Of a stretch of 64,000 nt of DNA, positions 28,023 through 36,350 are shown in pieces. Source of the DNA: Nocardia neocaledoniensis. Its GTDB lineage: Bacteria; Actinomycetota; Actinomycetes; Mycobacteriales; Mycobacteriaceae. The DNA lies in contig NZ_JARWOJ010000091.1 of the NCBI RefSeq assembly GCF_029868625.1, positions 1-64,000 of the forward strand. Reading direction: 5' to 3'. The notes below the pieces were generated by a model. It was not told where the DNA came from and did not search any database. It saw nothing but the letters and a program-made list of their open reading frames with translations. The first letter of the stretch is position 1. Each line of letters starts with the position of its first letter. A program made the translations under genes and the position numbers.

Positions 28023-28922
28023 ATGAGTCAGATCACGACCGACGACACCGACCGACGACACACCGCCACATCGCCCGTGGTCGTCGGCGTCGACGATTCA
28101 GCCGCCGCAATCCGCGCGGCGCAGTGGGCCGCTGTCGTCGCCGACGCCCGGTGTGCACCGCTGCACCTGGTCCATGTCGCGCGACGGCATGTCGACACAC
28201 CGGCGAGCGCGGAGATCCTCGACACCGCCCGACGCGCTGTGCGGCAACGGTGGGCACGCACGTCAGCGACCCTTCCGCCCGCGATCAACATGCTCGCGCT
28301 TCGTGGCGATCCGGCGACCCGGCTGATCGGCTTGTCCGCGGACGCTTGCGAAGTCGTTGTCGGCAGCGCGAGCCGAACCACCCGGTCGATGCTCGGGTCC
28401 GTGGCGACCACGCTGGCGGCCTCGGCTCACTGCCCGGTCGCGGTGATCCGGCCCCCGGCCAGCGGTGCCGCTGCCGTGGGCCCGGTGCTGGTGGTCACCA
28501 CACCCACCGACAGCGGCGCGTCCCTGACACTGTCGGCCGCGCTGCGCGCCGCCACGGAGCGACGCAGCGAGCTGGTGGTCGTCACGATCGCCCGGCCGAC
28601 AGCGCGTTCCTCGGCGCCTCGCGCCGAGCACGATATCGAGGCACTGCTGGCCGATCACGGACGCCGCTTCCCCACTGTCCGGACTCGACTGGTCACCTAT
28701 TTCGGGCACACCCGTACCGCGATCGAGAAATTCTGCGCCACAGCGCAATTGGTGGTCACCACCCGGCAACGCAGACCGTTCTGGCCGCCACTGAGCGGGA
28801 TGTCGTACCTCACCCTCCAGCACACTCGCTGCGCGGTCCTGGTCGTCCCCGAGCAGCCCGTACATCCGACCGCGATCGAACGCCTCGGCCTCCGCCGCAC
28901 GGCAGACCAGATGATCGGCTGA
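28023..28922 (+). CDS. Universal stress protein with degenerate ATP motifs
   Basis: A 299-residue tandem UspA protein beginning PVVVGVDDSAAAIRAAQWA. The expected G-2x-G-9x-GS signature is altered in both domains: domain 1 has VGSASRTTRSMLGSVAT and domain 2 has VTTRQRRPFWPPLSGMSYL, with neither Gly nor GS kept. Domain 2 also lacks the GVDGS start. So nucleotide binding by the second domain is doubtful. The frame is open upstream into pfkB; the ATG at 28023 lies just after the DosR-like pair. Probably cotranscribed with the next stress gene, 40 bp downstream. Confidence 0.82.
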   Translation: MSQITTDDTDRRHTATSPVVVGVDDSAAAIRAAQWAAVVADARCAPLHLVHVARRHVDTPASAEILDTARRAVRQRWARTSATLPPAINMLALRGDPATRLIGLSADACEVVVGSASRTTRSMLGSVATTLAASAHCPVAVIRPPASGAAAVGPVLVVTTPTDSGASLTLSAALRAATERRSELVVVTIARPTARSSAPRAEHDIEALLADHGRRFPTVRTRLVTYFGHTRTAIEKFCATAQLVVTTRQRRPFWPPLSGMSYLTLQHTRCAVLVVPEQPVHPTAIERLGLRRTADQMIG

Positions 28923-28962
28923 CTCCCGCGTCCGTGGGCAATCGACTCCGAAAGGACATGTC

Positions 28963-29877
28963 ATGACGACGTCCGATATCGACCGTTCTTCACCCGCCGC
29001 ACCGGTTGTGGTCGGTACCGACGGCTCGGCAGCCGCCGAGCGGGCGGTGCGGTGGGCGGCAGAGACCGCCGCCGCGCACGCACGGCCGCTGCGCATCGTG
29101 CACGCCGCCGATCTCACCGCGGCGCACATTCTGCTCGATCCCTACGAACTGCCGATGAGCTCGGTCGTCGACGCGATGCACGAATTCGGCGGCGAGTGCC
29201 TCAGCGCCGCAGCAGAGCAAGCGCGCGCCAGCGCTGACACGTCGACTGTCGAGACCGTGACCGTCGACGGCACAGCCGCCCGCGTGCTCATCGAGGAATC
29301 CGCCACCGCGCACCTGACCGTGGTCGGCGCGCTGGGCCTCAGCGGCGGCGGGCTCTTCGGATCGACCGTGCTCACCGTCGCCGCCCACGGCCACGGCCAG
29401 GTAGCCGTGGTACGTGGCGCCGGTTCCGAGCAACCGACACGAGCAGCCGGACCGGTCGTCGTCGGCGTCGACGACAGCGAATACAGCCGCGCCGCAGTGG
29501 CGGCGGCTTTCGCCGAGGCCGACCAACGGCACACCGGACTCGTCGTCGTGCACTGCTGGAGCGACCTGCGGTTCGGCTGGTTCGCCGGGCTACCGGACGT
29601 TCTGTCCGATGGCCGCGCCGAAGCCGACGCACAGGAGCTGATCAGCGAACAGCTCGCGGGGTGGCCGGAGAAGTACCCGGGCGTTGCGGTCACCCGGAAG
29701 ACCTATGTGTCCGGACCGTCTCACCACCTGATCGAATGGTCCGCGTCAGCACAGCTCGTCGTCATGGGAAATCGCGGTCGCGGCGGCTTTCCCGGCTTGC
29801 GGCTCGGCTCCACCACCAACGCGCTGATCCAGTGCGCGCGCTGCCCAGTCGTGGTCGTCCATCCGCCCGGCGAGTGA
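28963..29877 (+). CDS. Universal stress protein, tandem-domain
   Basis: A 304-residue tandem UspA protein. Domain 1: PVVVGTDGSAAAERAVRWA, ending VGALGLSGGGLFGSTVLTV. Domain 2: PVVVGVDDSEYSRAAVAAA, ending MGNRGRGGFPGLRLGSTTNALIQ, an intact ATP signature. AAAGGAC upstream of the ATG. It closely resembles the product at 14594 in layout (for example HCWSDLRFG versus HAWSDLSEG), so the two are likely paralogues. Last gene of the 28 kb pair, convergent with the nitroreductase at 29977. Confidence 0.88.
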   Translation: MTTSDIDRSSPAAPVVVGTDGSAAAERAVRWAAETAAAHARPLRIVHAADLTAAHILLDPYELPMSSVVDAMHEFGGECLSAAAEQARASADTSTVETVTVDGTAARVLIEESATAHLTVVGALGLSGGGLFGSTVLTVAAHGHGQVAVVRGAGSEQPTRAAGPVVVGVDDSEYSRAAVAAAFAEADQRHTGLVVVHCWSDLRFGWFAGLPDVLSDGRAEADAQELISEQLAGWPEKYPGVAVTRKTYVSGPSHHLIEWSASAQLVVMGNRGRGGFPGLRLGSTTNALIQCARCPVVVVHPPGE

Positions 29878-29976
29878 GGGCCACCCTGATCACCCACCAC
29901 GCGCCCTCGCGACCTTCCTGATGCCCGATGTTCGGGAGCGCGAGTCCGTCGCGGCGGCCCTGGTCTCACACCGGCG

Positions 29977-30909
29977 TCAGTCGCTCAGGTCGAGCATCAG
30001 GTCCTCGACCGGGCGACGCGGCGTCATGGTCGGCACCGCACCGGTACCCGGCGCCCATCCGACGCGCAGCAGAGCCTGGGGGAACGCGGTGCCACCCAGC
30101 GCTTCGGTCCGGAAGAAGTCCCGGCGCGACTCGAGTTGTCGGGTGAGCAGGCATGTGGCCAGCCCGATATTGGTGGCGGTCAGCAACACGGCGCTGATCG
30201 CCTCACCGGCACGCACCCGCGAGAGCGGATCGTCGGTGGGGGTACCGGCGACGAACAGCTCGGCGTGGTCGACGACCGCACCATCCGCACTTCCGGTCTC
30301 GCTCGGCGACCATCGCGGCGTGCTCCCGATGAGACCGTCGCCGAGCGTTCGCAGCTCGGACGGGGGCGCGAGCGCAGAACCGCTCGCGCAGGCCATCTTC
30401 GAGCGGGACGAACCCTCGTACGCCGCGAGGCACGCGCGGTCACTGTCGGAAACGAGACGCACGATGCCGCCCAACGCCGCCGCGCGCTCGCGGAACAAGC
30501 TCAGGTACCCGGCTGGGATGGGCAACGACTGGTAGGGACGATGATCGCTGCGCCGCTCGGTGATCGCCTCGCGCAGCGACGTCTCCAGCATCGTGGCGCG
30601 ATGCGGAATCCATCGAAGCGATGCCAGCAGATCCGGTCGGGCGTCATCGGGCCGCCGCCGCACCACGGTGGCCCAGCCGGCCGCGGCGAAGGCCACAGTC
30701 AGGTGGTGCAGCGCGATGCCGCAGGCCAGCATCGCGTCGCGCGATTCCGGATCCGTCGCGATGGGCGACCACTGCGAATCGAGGTGGAGATCGACCCCGC
30801 GATCGGTCACCCGCCACCGCCACGGCTGCGTGTTGCGCCGGGACGGCGCACGCCCGGCGAGCGTCAATGCCGCCATGACTGTGCGGCGGTCGGGCATTCC
30901 GGGGTCCAT
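29977..30909 (-). CDS. Acg-family nitroreductase-like protein, variant flavin motif
   Basis: A 310-residue paralogue closest to the one at 22865: shared GYLSLFRERAAALGGIVRL, RVRAGEAISAVLLTATNIGLATCLLTRQLE and PQALLRVGWAPGTG. The usual HN of the family motif RAPSxHNxQPWRW is changed to RN (RAPSRRNTQPWRWR, about residues 18-31), so a normally conserved His is missing. It lacks a strong DosR-like box directly upstream; the best candidate is GTGCC-ACCG-CGCCC at 30942-30955. The triple boxes at 31080-31138 are 170 bp away in the same divergent gap. Confidence 0.82.
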   Translation of the reverse strand: MDPGMPDRRTVMAALTLAGRAPSRRNTQPWRWRVTDRGVDLHLDSQWSPIATDPESRDAMLACGIALHHLTVAFAAAGWATVVRRRPDDARPDLLASLRWIPHRATMLETSLREAITERRSDHRPYQSLPIPAGYLSLFRERAAALGGIVRLVSDSDRACLAAYEGSSRSKMACASGSALAPPSELRTLGDGLIGSTPRWSPSETGSADGAVVDHAELFVAGTPTDDPLSRVRAGEAISAVLLTATNIGLATCLLTRQLESRRDFFRTEALGGTAFPQALLRVGWAPGTGAVPTMTPRRPVEDLMLDLSD

Positions 30910-31046
30910 GGGGTGTCGTCCTCTCGTCTGTGTCTCCTACGGTGCCACCGCGCCCGGGGCGCGGTTAGAGCACGAAGACACCGCCCGAGATGACTTCGGG
31001 GACACCCCGCCGCCGGGATTCGCCTCGGCACCGCGCCGGGCTGCTT

Positions 31047-31076
31047 GCGGTTTTCCGCTGCCGTCGCGAAAACCGC
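31047..31076. repeat. 9-bp perfect inverted repeat in the 30910-31214 gap
   Basis: GCGGTTTTC (31047-31055) and GAAAACCGC (31068-31076) with a 12-nt spacer. It sits immediately upstream of the DosR-like box cluster. It could be a hairpin or an operator for another regulator. Confidence 0.6.
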
Positions 31077-31079
31077 TCA

Positions 31080-31138
31080 GAGCCGAAAGACCTCAGGCGC
31101 CAGGGACCGAAGCCCTCGATGGAGTTGCCCTTCGGAGC
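31080..31138. promoter_or_regulatory. Three spaced DosR-like boxes before the AurF-like gene
   Basis: GAGCC-GAAA-GACCT (31080-31093), GGGAC-CGAA-GCCCT (31103-31116) and the weaker TTGCC-CTTC-GGAGC (31125-31138), starts 23 and 22 bp apart, 76 bp upstream of the ATG at 31215. Between them and the gene is an AT-rich pocket (31149-31183), unusual here and a likely promoter core. I see no gene in the 305-bp gap. Confidence 0.58.
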
Positions 31139-31214
31139 GTTGGCACGACCAAATAAACATGCAACTCTCAGTAACACATATTCGCGGCCGCGGCCGCTCA
31201 GCCCTGGGAGTGAG

Positions 31215-32177
31215 ATGACCAGCGAGCAGACTTTCGACGAAACCGTGACAACGCTGTCCGAGGCGTCGGTCACCGCGCACTTCGACGCCTTCACCGATAT
31301 CGCCTGGGACGACCCCGACTACGAGATCTCTTGGAGCGACCCACGCTGGGTTCTGCCCGATGTGGATCCGCTGGGCAGGCACCCCTGGTACCGGAGCCTG
31401 CCCGTCGAGCGGCAGATCGAGATCGGCATCTGGCGCCAGGCCAACGTCTGCAAGGTCGGACGCACGTTCGAGGAGATCCTGATCGGCGGGATCATGGCCT
31501 TCGCGATCACACTGCCCAACGGCAGGCCGGAGTTTCGCTACATCACGCACGAGGCGACCGAAGAGTGTCATCACACGCAGATGTTCCAGGAGTTCGTCAA
31601 TCGTTCGGGGGCCGATGTTCCCGGGGCACGGCCGCTGTTCCGTCGAGCGGGGCCGTTCATCTCGCTGGCGGGCCAATTCACACCGGCGCTGTTCTGGGCC
31701 GGAGTCCTGGCCGGCGAGGAGCCGATCGACCACATCCAAAAGGCCTACCTTCGGTCCGATGTCGAGCTGCATCCGCTGATCGAACGGATCATGCAGATCC
31801 ATGTCGCCGAGGAAGCGCGTCACATCTCCTTCGCGCATCGCTACCTACGCGAGACGGTCGCCACCTACCGGCCCGTCCGCCGGCTGCTGCTCTCGCTGGC
31901 CTTTCCCCTCATCATGCGAGTGCTGTGTGATGTCATCGTGATCCCGCCGAGGGAGATGACCGATGCACTCGCCATCCCGAAAAGCGTGATCCGCGAAGCA
32001 TTCTGGGACCACGCGGATTCCGCCAGGCAATTGCGGGATGTCTTCGCCGATGTCCGCGCCCTCGCGACGGAGGCCGGGCTGATGAATCCCGTCGCCCGGC
32101 AGATGTGGCGGTTGCTCGGGATCGACGGCCCGGCATCGCGCTACCGCAGCGAACCCGCGCGCCGATCGGCGCCCTGA
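31215..32177 (+). CDS. AurF-like di-iron oxygenase
   Basis: A 320-residue protein of the AurF/p-aminobenzoate N-oxygenase di-iron family. Iron-ligand motifs are visible: FEEILIGGIMAF (Glu), THEATEECHHTQMFQEF (ExxH type, about residues 112-128), and IHVAEEARHISFAHRYL (EExxH, about 193-209). Family members oxidise arylamines; many actinobacterial copies are of unknown substrate. The start at 31215 (MTSEQTFDETV) has GGGAG upstream; an open extension back to 30990 runs through the boxes and is rejected. It is 102 bp before the monooxygenase gene and likely cotranscribed. Confidence 0.82.
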   Translation: MTSEQTFDETVTTLSEASVTAHFDAFTDIAWDDPDYEISWSDPRWVLPDVDPLGRHPWYRSLPVERQIEIGIWRQANVCKVGRTFEEILIGGIMAFAITLPNGRPEFRYITHEATEECHHTQMFQEFVNRSGADVPGARPLFRRAGPFISLAGQFTPALFWAGVLAGEEPIDHIQKAYLRSDVELHPLIERIMQIHVAEEARHISFAHRYLRETVATYRPVRRLLLSLAFPLIMRVLCDVIVIPPREMTDALAIPKSVIREAFWDHADSARQLRDVFADVRALATEAGLMNPVARQMWRLLGIDGPASRYRSEPARRSAP

Positions 32178-32279
32178 GGCGCGACGCGGTCACCCAGCCG
32201 TTGCTTCGGCACGGCGCGGGCGCGCGACCACCGGCCGCGCGCCCGTCACACATCACACCTCCACAGGAAGTTGCACACC

Positions 32280-33755
32280 ATGTTCAATGAGCCGGAACTT
32301 CGCCGTTCCCAGCATGATTCGGCAGTGGATCTCGACGTGCTCGTGGTCGGTGCCGGACTCTCCGGCATCGCCATGGGCCATTACTTGAAGACGCAGCTGC
32401 CGGGCAAGTCCTTCCTGCTGCTGGACGCGCGGGACAGGATCGGCGGCACCTGGGACCTGTTCCGCTACCCCGGCATCCGATCGGATTCCGACCTGCAGAC
32501 ATACGCCTACGAATTCAAGCCGTGGACCCACGACTCGGCGATCGCGGACGGTGCGGACATCCTCGAATATCTCGCCGAGGCCGTCGACGACGAACTGGCG
32601 CCGAACATCCGGTTCGGGCACAAGGTGCTCGGCGCGGACTTCTCGACCGAGCAGGCCCGCTGGACGGTGCGCGTACAGGTGGCAAACGAGCGGATCGTGA
32701 CGATGACCAGCCGGTTCTTGTTCAGCGCGGCGGGCTACTACTCCTACGAACAGCCACACTCACCACATTTCGACGGTCAGGAAGACTTCGCGGGGCTGAT
32801 CGTCCATCCGCAATTCTGGCCCGAGGACCTGGACTACCGGAATCGCCGGGTAGTGGTGATCGGCAGCGGCGCGACCGCGGTCACCCTGGTGCCCGCGATG
32901 GCCGCGACCGCGGCCCGGGTCGTCATGCTGCAACGTTCACCGAGCTATGTCCTGCCGCTGCCCGGGACCGACTATGCGGCGGTCGCGCTGCGGACTCTGC
33001 TGCCCGATGCCACGGCGTACCGCGTCGCCCGCAGGCTCAATATCGCGCGCCAGCGGCTCCTCTGGGAGTTGAGCAGGCGGCATCCGGCCGCGACCCGCCG
33101 GATGATCCGGGCGGTGAACAAGGCGCTGTTGCCGCGCGGGTACGAGGTGGACGTCCACTTCAACCCCCGCTACGACCCCTGGGACGAACGGCTGTGCGCG
33201 GTCCGGGACGGCGACCTGTTCACCGCCATCCGCGAGGGTCGAGCCGAGGTGGTCACCGGCGGCATCCTGCTGAGCAAGGACGGAGCGCCCATCGACGTCG
33301 GCCGGACCATGGCGTTCAAGGGAATGATGCTCAGCGGCGTACCGAACTTCGCCTACGCGATCGGCTACACCAATTCGTCGTGGACACTCAAACTGGATCT
33401 GGTGTGCGAGCACCTGTGCCGCTTGCTGCGGCTGCTCGACGAGCGCGGATACGACACCGTGGAACCGGTCGCCGACCGGTCTGTCGAGCATCGGCCGATG
33501 CTCGATTTCCATGCCGGATACGTGCGCAGAGCGGCGGACGCGCTCCCCGATCAGGGCACCTCCGGCCCATGGACCGTGACGATGACCTACGCCTCCGACC
33601 TCGCGCGCCTGCGCAAGGGCCCTGTCGACGACCCGGCCTTGAAATTCAGCCGGCGGAAAATGGAGTCGGCCGCTACCACGCAAGGGATTCGACCGTCCGC
33701 GCCCGATTTCATGATCACGCACGATGACGGGCAGCCATCAGCTCACAGGGTCTGA
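32280..33755 (+). CDS. EthA-like flavin monooxygenase with a probable internal deletion
   Basis: A 491-residue Baeyer-Villiger-type flavoprotein. FAD motif GAGLSGIAMG (about residues 25-34), GGTWDLFRYPGIRSDSD, and NADPH motif VVVIGSGATAVTLVPAM (about 194-210). The later block MAFKGMMLSGVPNFAYAIGYTNSSWTLKLDLVCEHLCRLL (first 20: MAFKGMMLSGVPNFAYAIGY) is characteristic of EthA. Where EthA-family proteins have about 35 residues including the conserved ATG motif (DxxIxATGL), this protein goes directly from EVVTG to GILLSKDGAPIDV. This looks like an in-frame deletion; activity may be impaired. Ends 13 bp inside the convergent pseudogene. Confidence 0.8.
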   Translation: MFNEPELRRSQHDSAVDLDVLVVGAGLSGIAMGHYLKTQLPGKSFLLLDARDRIGGTWDLFRYPGIRSDSDLQTYAYEFKPWTHDSAIADGADILEYLAEAVDDELAPNIRFGHKVLGADFSTEQARWTVRVQVANERIVTMTSRFLFSAAGYYSYEQPHSPHFDGQEDFAGLIVHPQFWPEDLDYRNRRVVVIGSGATAVTLVPAMAATAARVVMLQRSPSYVLPLPGTDYAAVALRTLLPDATAYRVARRLNIARQRLLWELSRRHPAATRRMIRAVNKALLPRGYEVDVHFNPRYDPWDERLCAVRDGDLFTAIREGRAEVVTGGILLSKDGAPIDVGRTMAFKGMMLSGVPNFAYAIGYTNSSWTLKLDLVCEHLCRLLRLLDERGYDTVEPVADRSVEHRPMLDFHAGYVRRAADALPDQGTSGPWTVTMTYASDLARLRKGPVDDPALKFSRRKMESAATTQGIRPSAPDFMITHDDGQPSAHRV

Positions 33756-34746
33756 GCAGGGCCACCGCAGCGCCCAGCCGCCGTCAGCGCCGTGAGCGCC
33801 GCGCAACTCACCCATTCGTTCGGCAACCGGCGACTGGTCGGACCCCAACTGACCAGGGACGACCCGCCACCGGGGTGGGCGGAGCTGACGCGATAGAACT
33901 TGGCTTCCGCGGGAAAACCGCCATCGGGCAAGCGCTTCGCCTCGAGCGCGTCGAGAGCCTCGGCGCAGCGTGGGTCACCGATCAGCTCGGCCTCGGCACT
34001 GACAACGCGAACAGGATGTCGTAGTGCCAATAGCACGGAAAGTGCAGCGCGAGAAAGGACCGTTCGATAACGGAGCCGTCGGTGCGGCGGCGGAACAGGC
34101 GACGGCCGAGGAACAGCTCGGCGGCGCGCAGGACCGCCGCCCGAGCTTCGGGGTCTCCGGTGGTGCGGGCATAGGCGTTCAAAGCCCGCAGCGGCACGAG
34201 GCTCTCACCGAAGGACGACACGCGACCGGTCGCTCGCCGATCACAGTTCCAGCCGCCGTCGGGCCATTGCGCGCGGAGCAGCCGAGCGACAAGGCGGTCG
34301 ACCCGTTCGTCGGCCAATCCCAACCGCGGCAGCGCCCAGACCAGGTTTCCCTCGATGGAGGCGTGCAACGTCGGCAGCTCCCGACCCCGAACGCGGCCGA
34401 TGTGGCGCCGCTCGTACTCCGGTGACAGCACCCAGTCCAGGGCCTGTTCGCGCAAGGGCACCAACGAGTCATCACCTGCCGGGTATCCGAGTTCGGCCAA
34501 CGCGACCAGCACCCAGTGGGCCCCTCGCCACTTCGCGCTGTAGGGGTGGAAAGGCAGCGTGCCGTCGGTGAGTCGTTCCGACAGCAGACACCGCACGCGC
34601 TCGTTGCCGGGGACCGCCGCGGCAGCCGCGGCGACCGCGGGATCCGCGGCCGCGAGTCCGAGCACACCGAGCAAAGTGCGCCAGCGGACCGACGGCTCCT
34701 CGGAGCGGAGCAGCCGTGCCACGACCGGGTCCGGCTCGGTCGGCAT
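33743..34746 (-). pseudogene. Frameshifted alpha-toroid (prenyltransferase/cyclase-like) protein
   Basis: The first frame (34746-33982) reads as a helical-repeat protein: VRWRTLLGVLGL, GAHWVLVALAELGYPAGD, LHASIEGNLVWALPRLGL, AQWPDGGWNCDRRATG and FPCYWHYDILFAL. It then loses frame and stops at 33982. The family continues in another frame from about 34010 to 33743: VVSAEAELIGDPRCAEALDALEAKRLPDGGFPAE (first 20: VVSAEAELIGDPRCAEALDA), then NEWVSCAALTAL. A net loss of 1 base (mod 3) near 34005-34015 explains this. QxxDGGW repeats suggest an alpha/alpha-toroid fold as in squalene cyclases; the role is unknown. Start at 34746 has AAGGAG upstream. Confidence 0.75.
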
Positions 34747-34748
34747 TC

Positions 34749-35159
34749 TCAACTCCTTCGCCCGCCGGTGCTCCCAGCCGTTTCCGCTGGGGCGCTCAGA
34801 CGCTCGGTGAACCACACCGCCGCCGAATACGCTGCCCGCCAGGACAACTGACCGGCACACGACGACCGCCCCGGCATGGTCAGCTCCGTGATCCGGACCT
34901 CGCCACCCAATGAGTCCGCCGCGTCGAGGTTTCCCGCACGCACCCGCGGATCCACGCCGCCGACCAGCAGCAGCGTAGGCGCGAAGATCCGGGACAACCG
35001 CTCGCCCGCCAGATCGGGCCGACCACCGCGCACCGCGGTCGCCCGGACACCCGAGCCAGGTTCGGCCGCCGCCCACAAGATCGAGTACCGCGCCCCGTCC
35101 GACATCACGATCTCGCGTTCCCGCATTGTCGGTGTCGCTCTCGCCGCGAGGTCAGTCAC
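34749..35159 (-). pseudogene. Remnant of an alpha/beta-hydrolase (dienelactone-hydrolase-like)
   Basis: A 136-residue frame whose middle matches only the C-terminal half of a dienelactone-hydrolase-type protein: AAAEPGSGVRATAVRGGRPDLAG, then IFAPTLLLVGGVDPRVRAGNLDA (the acid-residue loop). The nucleophile elbow (GxSxG) and everything before it are absent. The N-terminal 25 residues do not resemble the family. The usual catalytic His near the end is also not evident. I infer an old deletion. M. tuberculosis Rv0571c, a DosR-regulon gene, has such a hydrolase domain. It lies 2 bp before the next broken gene. Confidence 0.6.
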
Positions 35160-35206
35160 GACGCTCCTCGATGATCGGCGGCGTGCACCATGCCGGTGGT
35201 CCGCAT

Positions 35207-36013
35207 CTACACCGCCGCGGGTGTGAGCAGGCCGTAGTGCCCGTCGTAGCGGTGGTACAGCACCTGGCCTCGGCCCCGCTCAGGGTCACGGAAGAACACG
35301 AACGGCCATCCCGTCACCTCCAGCCGGTCGACCGCGGCGTCCACACCGAGCTCGGGTGCGCGCGCGGAACTGATCGAGACGGCTTCTCTGCCCGCGCTCA
35401 CCTGATCAGGTCGCGGGTCGAGCTGGGCCAGCCGAAGTCCCGTGGGGCCCGACCGGTACAGGACGCTGTCGACACCACTTCCGGATTCGGTGAACAAGTG
35501 GAAGTCGTAGTCCAGCAACGCCATATCGAAGGCCGCTTCGTCGCAGGTCTCCTCCGCGAGAGCGAACGACTTGCGCCGCACGATCTCTCGTTCTTCCAAG
35601 GGGCGGGGGAAGTAGGGCAGCCGTTGCCGTGGCACTGCCCCGTGGTGCCAGCCCGTCGCGTCCGCGGACAGGTGGGCACCACCGCGCTGGACTTCCCAGC
35701 GCCGCGACATGCGCTCCAACCGCACACGTAACCGGTCCGCCAGCGCATCGACGGCTTCGCGCGTGGTCGGGGCCGTCACCTGGGCACGCGCCGCGACTCC
35801 GGCCATGTTGACATTCGCTTGCGCCATGATCGGCTCCACGACCGCCGGGTCCGCGTGACCCACGAGCCGAACCCGCACCGACAGCACCGGTTCCGACGCG
35901 TACCGCAATGCCGAGCCGATCTTCTCGCGGGCGTACTCCGTCGCGGCGGCGGAAACATGCCGCCCCACCGAGATCCGAACAACCGAGTCCAACGGTTCCG
36001 CGCTCTGCAACAT
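35207..36013 (-). CDS. Ribosome hibernation factor with two C-terminal repeats (HPF-like, copy 2)
   Basis: A 268-residue protein. Residues 8-110 are the S30AE ribosome-binding domain (VVRISVGRHVSAAATEYARE, VNMAGVAARAQVTAPTTREAVDALADRL). Two S30AE_C units follow: LLDYDFHLFTESGSGVDSVLYRSGPTGLRL (first 20: LLDYDFHLFTESGSGVDSVL) and PFVFFRDPERGRGQVLYHRYDGHYGLLTP (first 20: PFVFFRDPERGRGQVLYHRY). Canonical long HPF has only one. The second unit is the closer match to the family consensus. AAAAGGAG upstream fixes the ATG at 36013; the frame to 36151 runs through both DosR-like boxes. Confidence 0.85.
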   Translation of the reverse strand: MLQSAEPLDSVVRISVGRHVSAAATEYAREKIGSALRYASEPVLSVRVRLVGHADPAVVEPIMAQANVNMAGVAARAQVTAPTTREAVDALADRLRVRLERMSRRWEVQRGGAHLSADATGWHHGAVPRQRLPYFPRPLEEREIVRRKSFALAEETCDEAAFDMALLDYDFHLFTESGSGVDSVLYRSGPTGLRLAQLDPRPDQVSAGREAVSISSARAPELGVDAAVDRLEVTGWPFVFFRDPERGRGQVLYHRYDGHYGLLTPAAV

Positions 36014-36091
36014 GGTGTTCTCCTTTTGGCTCACCTGATCAGACTCGCCGACCCGGGCGCGCTCGGGCAGGGCCCCAATACCGGCCGGTTC

Positions 36092-36127
36092 GGCACATTG
36101 GGCACAGGTCCAAAGGACTTTCGTCCC
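36092..36127. promoter_or_regulatory. Tandem DosR-like boxes before HPF copy 2
   Basis: GGCAC-ATTG-GGCAC (36092-36105) and AGGAC-TTTC-GTCCC (36114-36127, strong), starts 22 bp apart, in the 337-bp divergent gap 36014-36350. Confidence 0.62.
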
Positions 36128-36253
36128 TCCCGTTCGGCGCGTACCCCACATCCGGCTTCACTGCCGGTGGTGCAGCCTCCCGGAGTAGGCCATATCGCGT
36201 CGATCCGCGACCGCGGGCGTTCGACAGAATCGGAACCCGGCCAGGCACAGGAA

Positions 36254-36289
36254 GGGCCGTGCGGCCCGGCGGGCGCGGACTTCCGGCAC
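36254..36289. promoter_or_regulatory. Tandem DosR-like boxes before the GH65 fusion
   Basis: GGGCC-GTGC-GGCCC (36254-36267, near perfect) and CGGAC-TTCC-GGCAC (36276-36289), starts 22 bp apart, 62 bp before the small gene at 36351. With the pair at 36092, the gap holds two separate box pairs and nothing else I recognise. Confidence 0.58.
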
Positions 36290-36350
36290 TTCTCGTGTTT
36301 CCCGCGACATTCCAGACTGAGACAACGGCCCAGTCCCCGAGGAGGTATCC

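Noticed and set aside
31190..31202. GCGGCCGC tandem before the AurF-like gene
   Set aside because: Looks like a cloning-site artefact at first, but it is a short GC-rich run typical of this genome; no vector sequence nearby.
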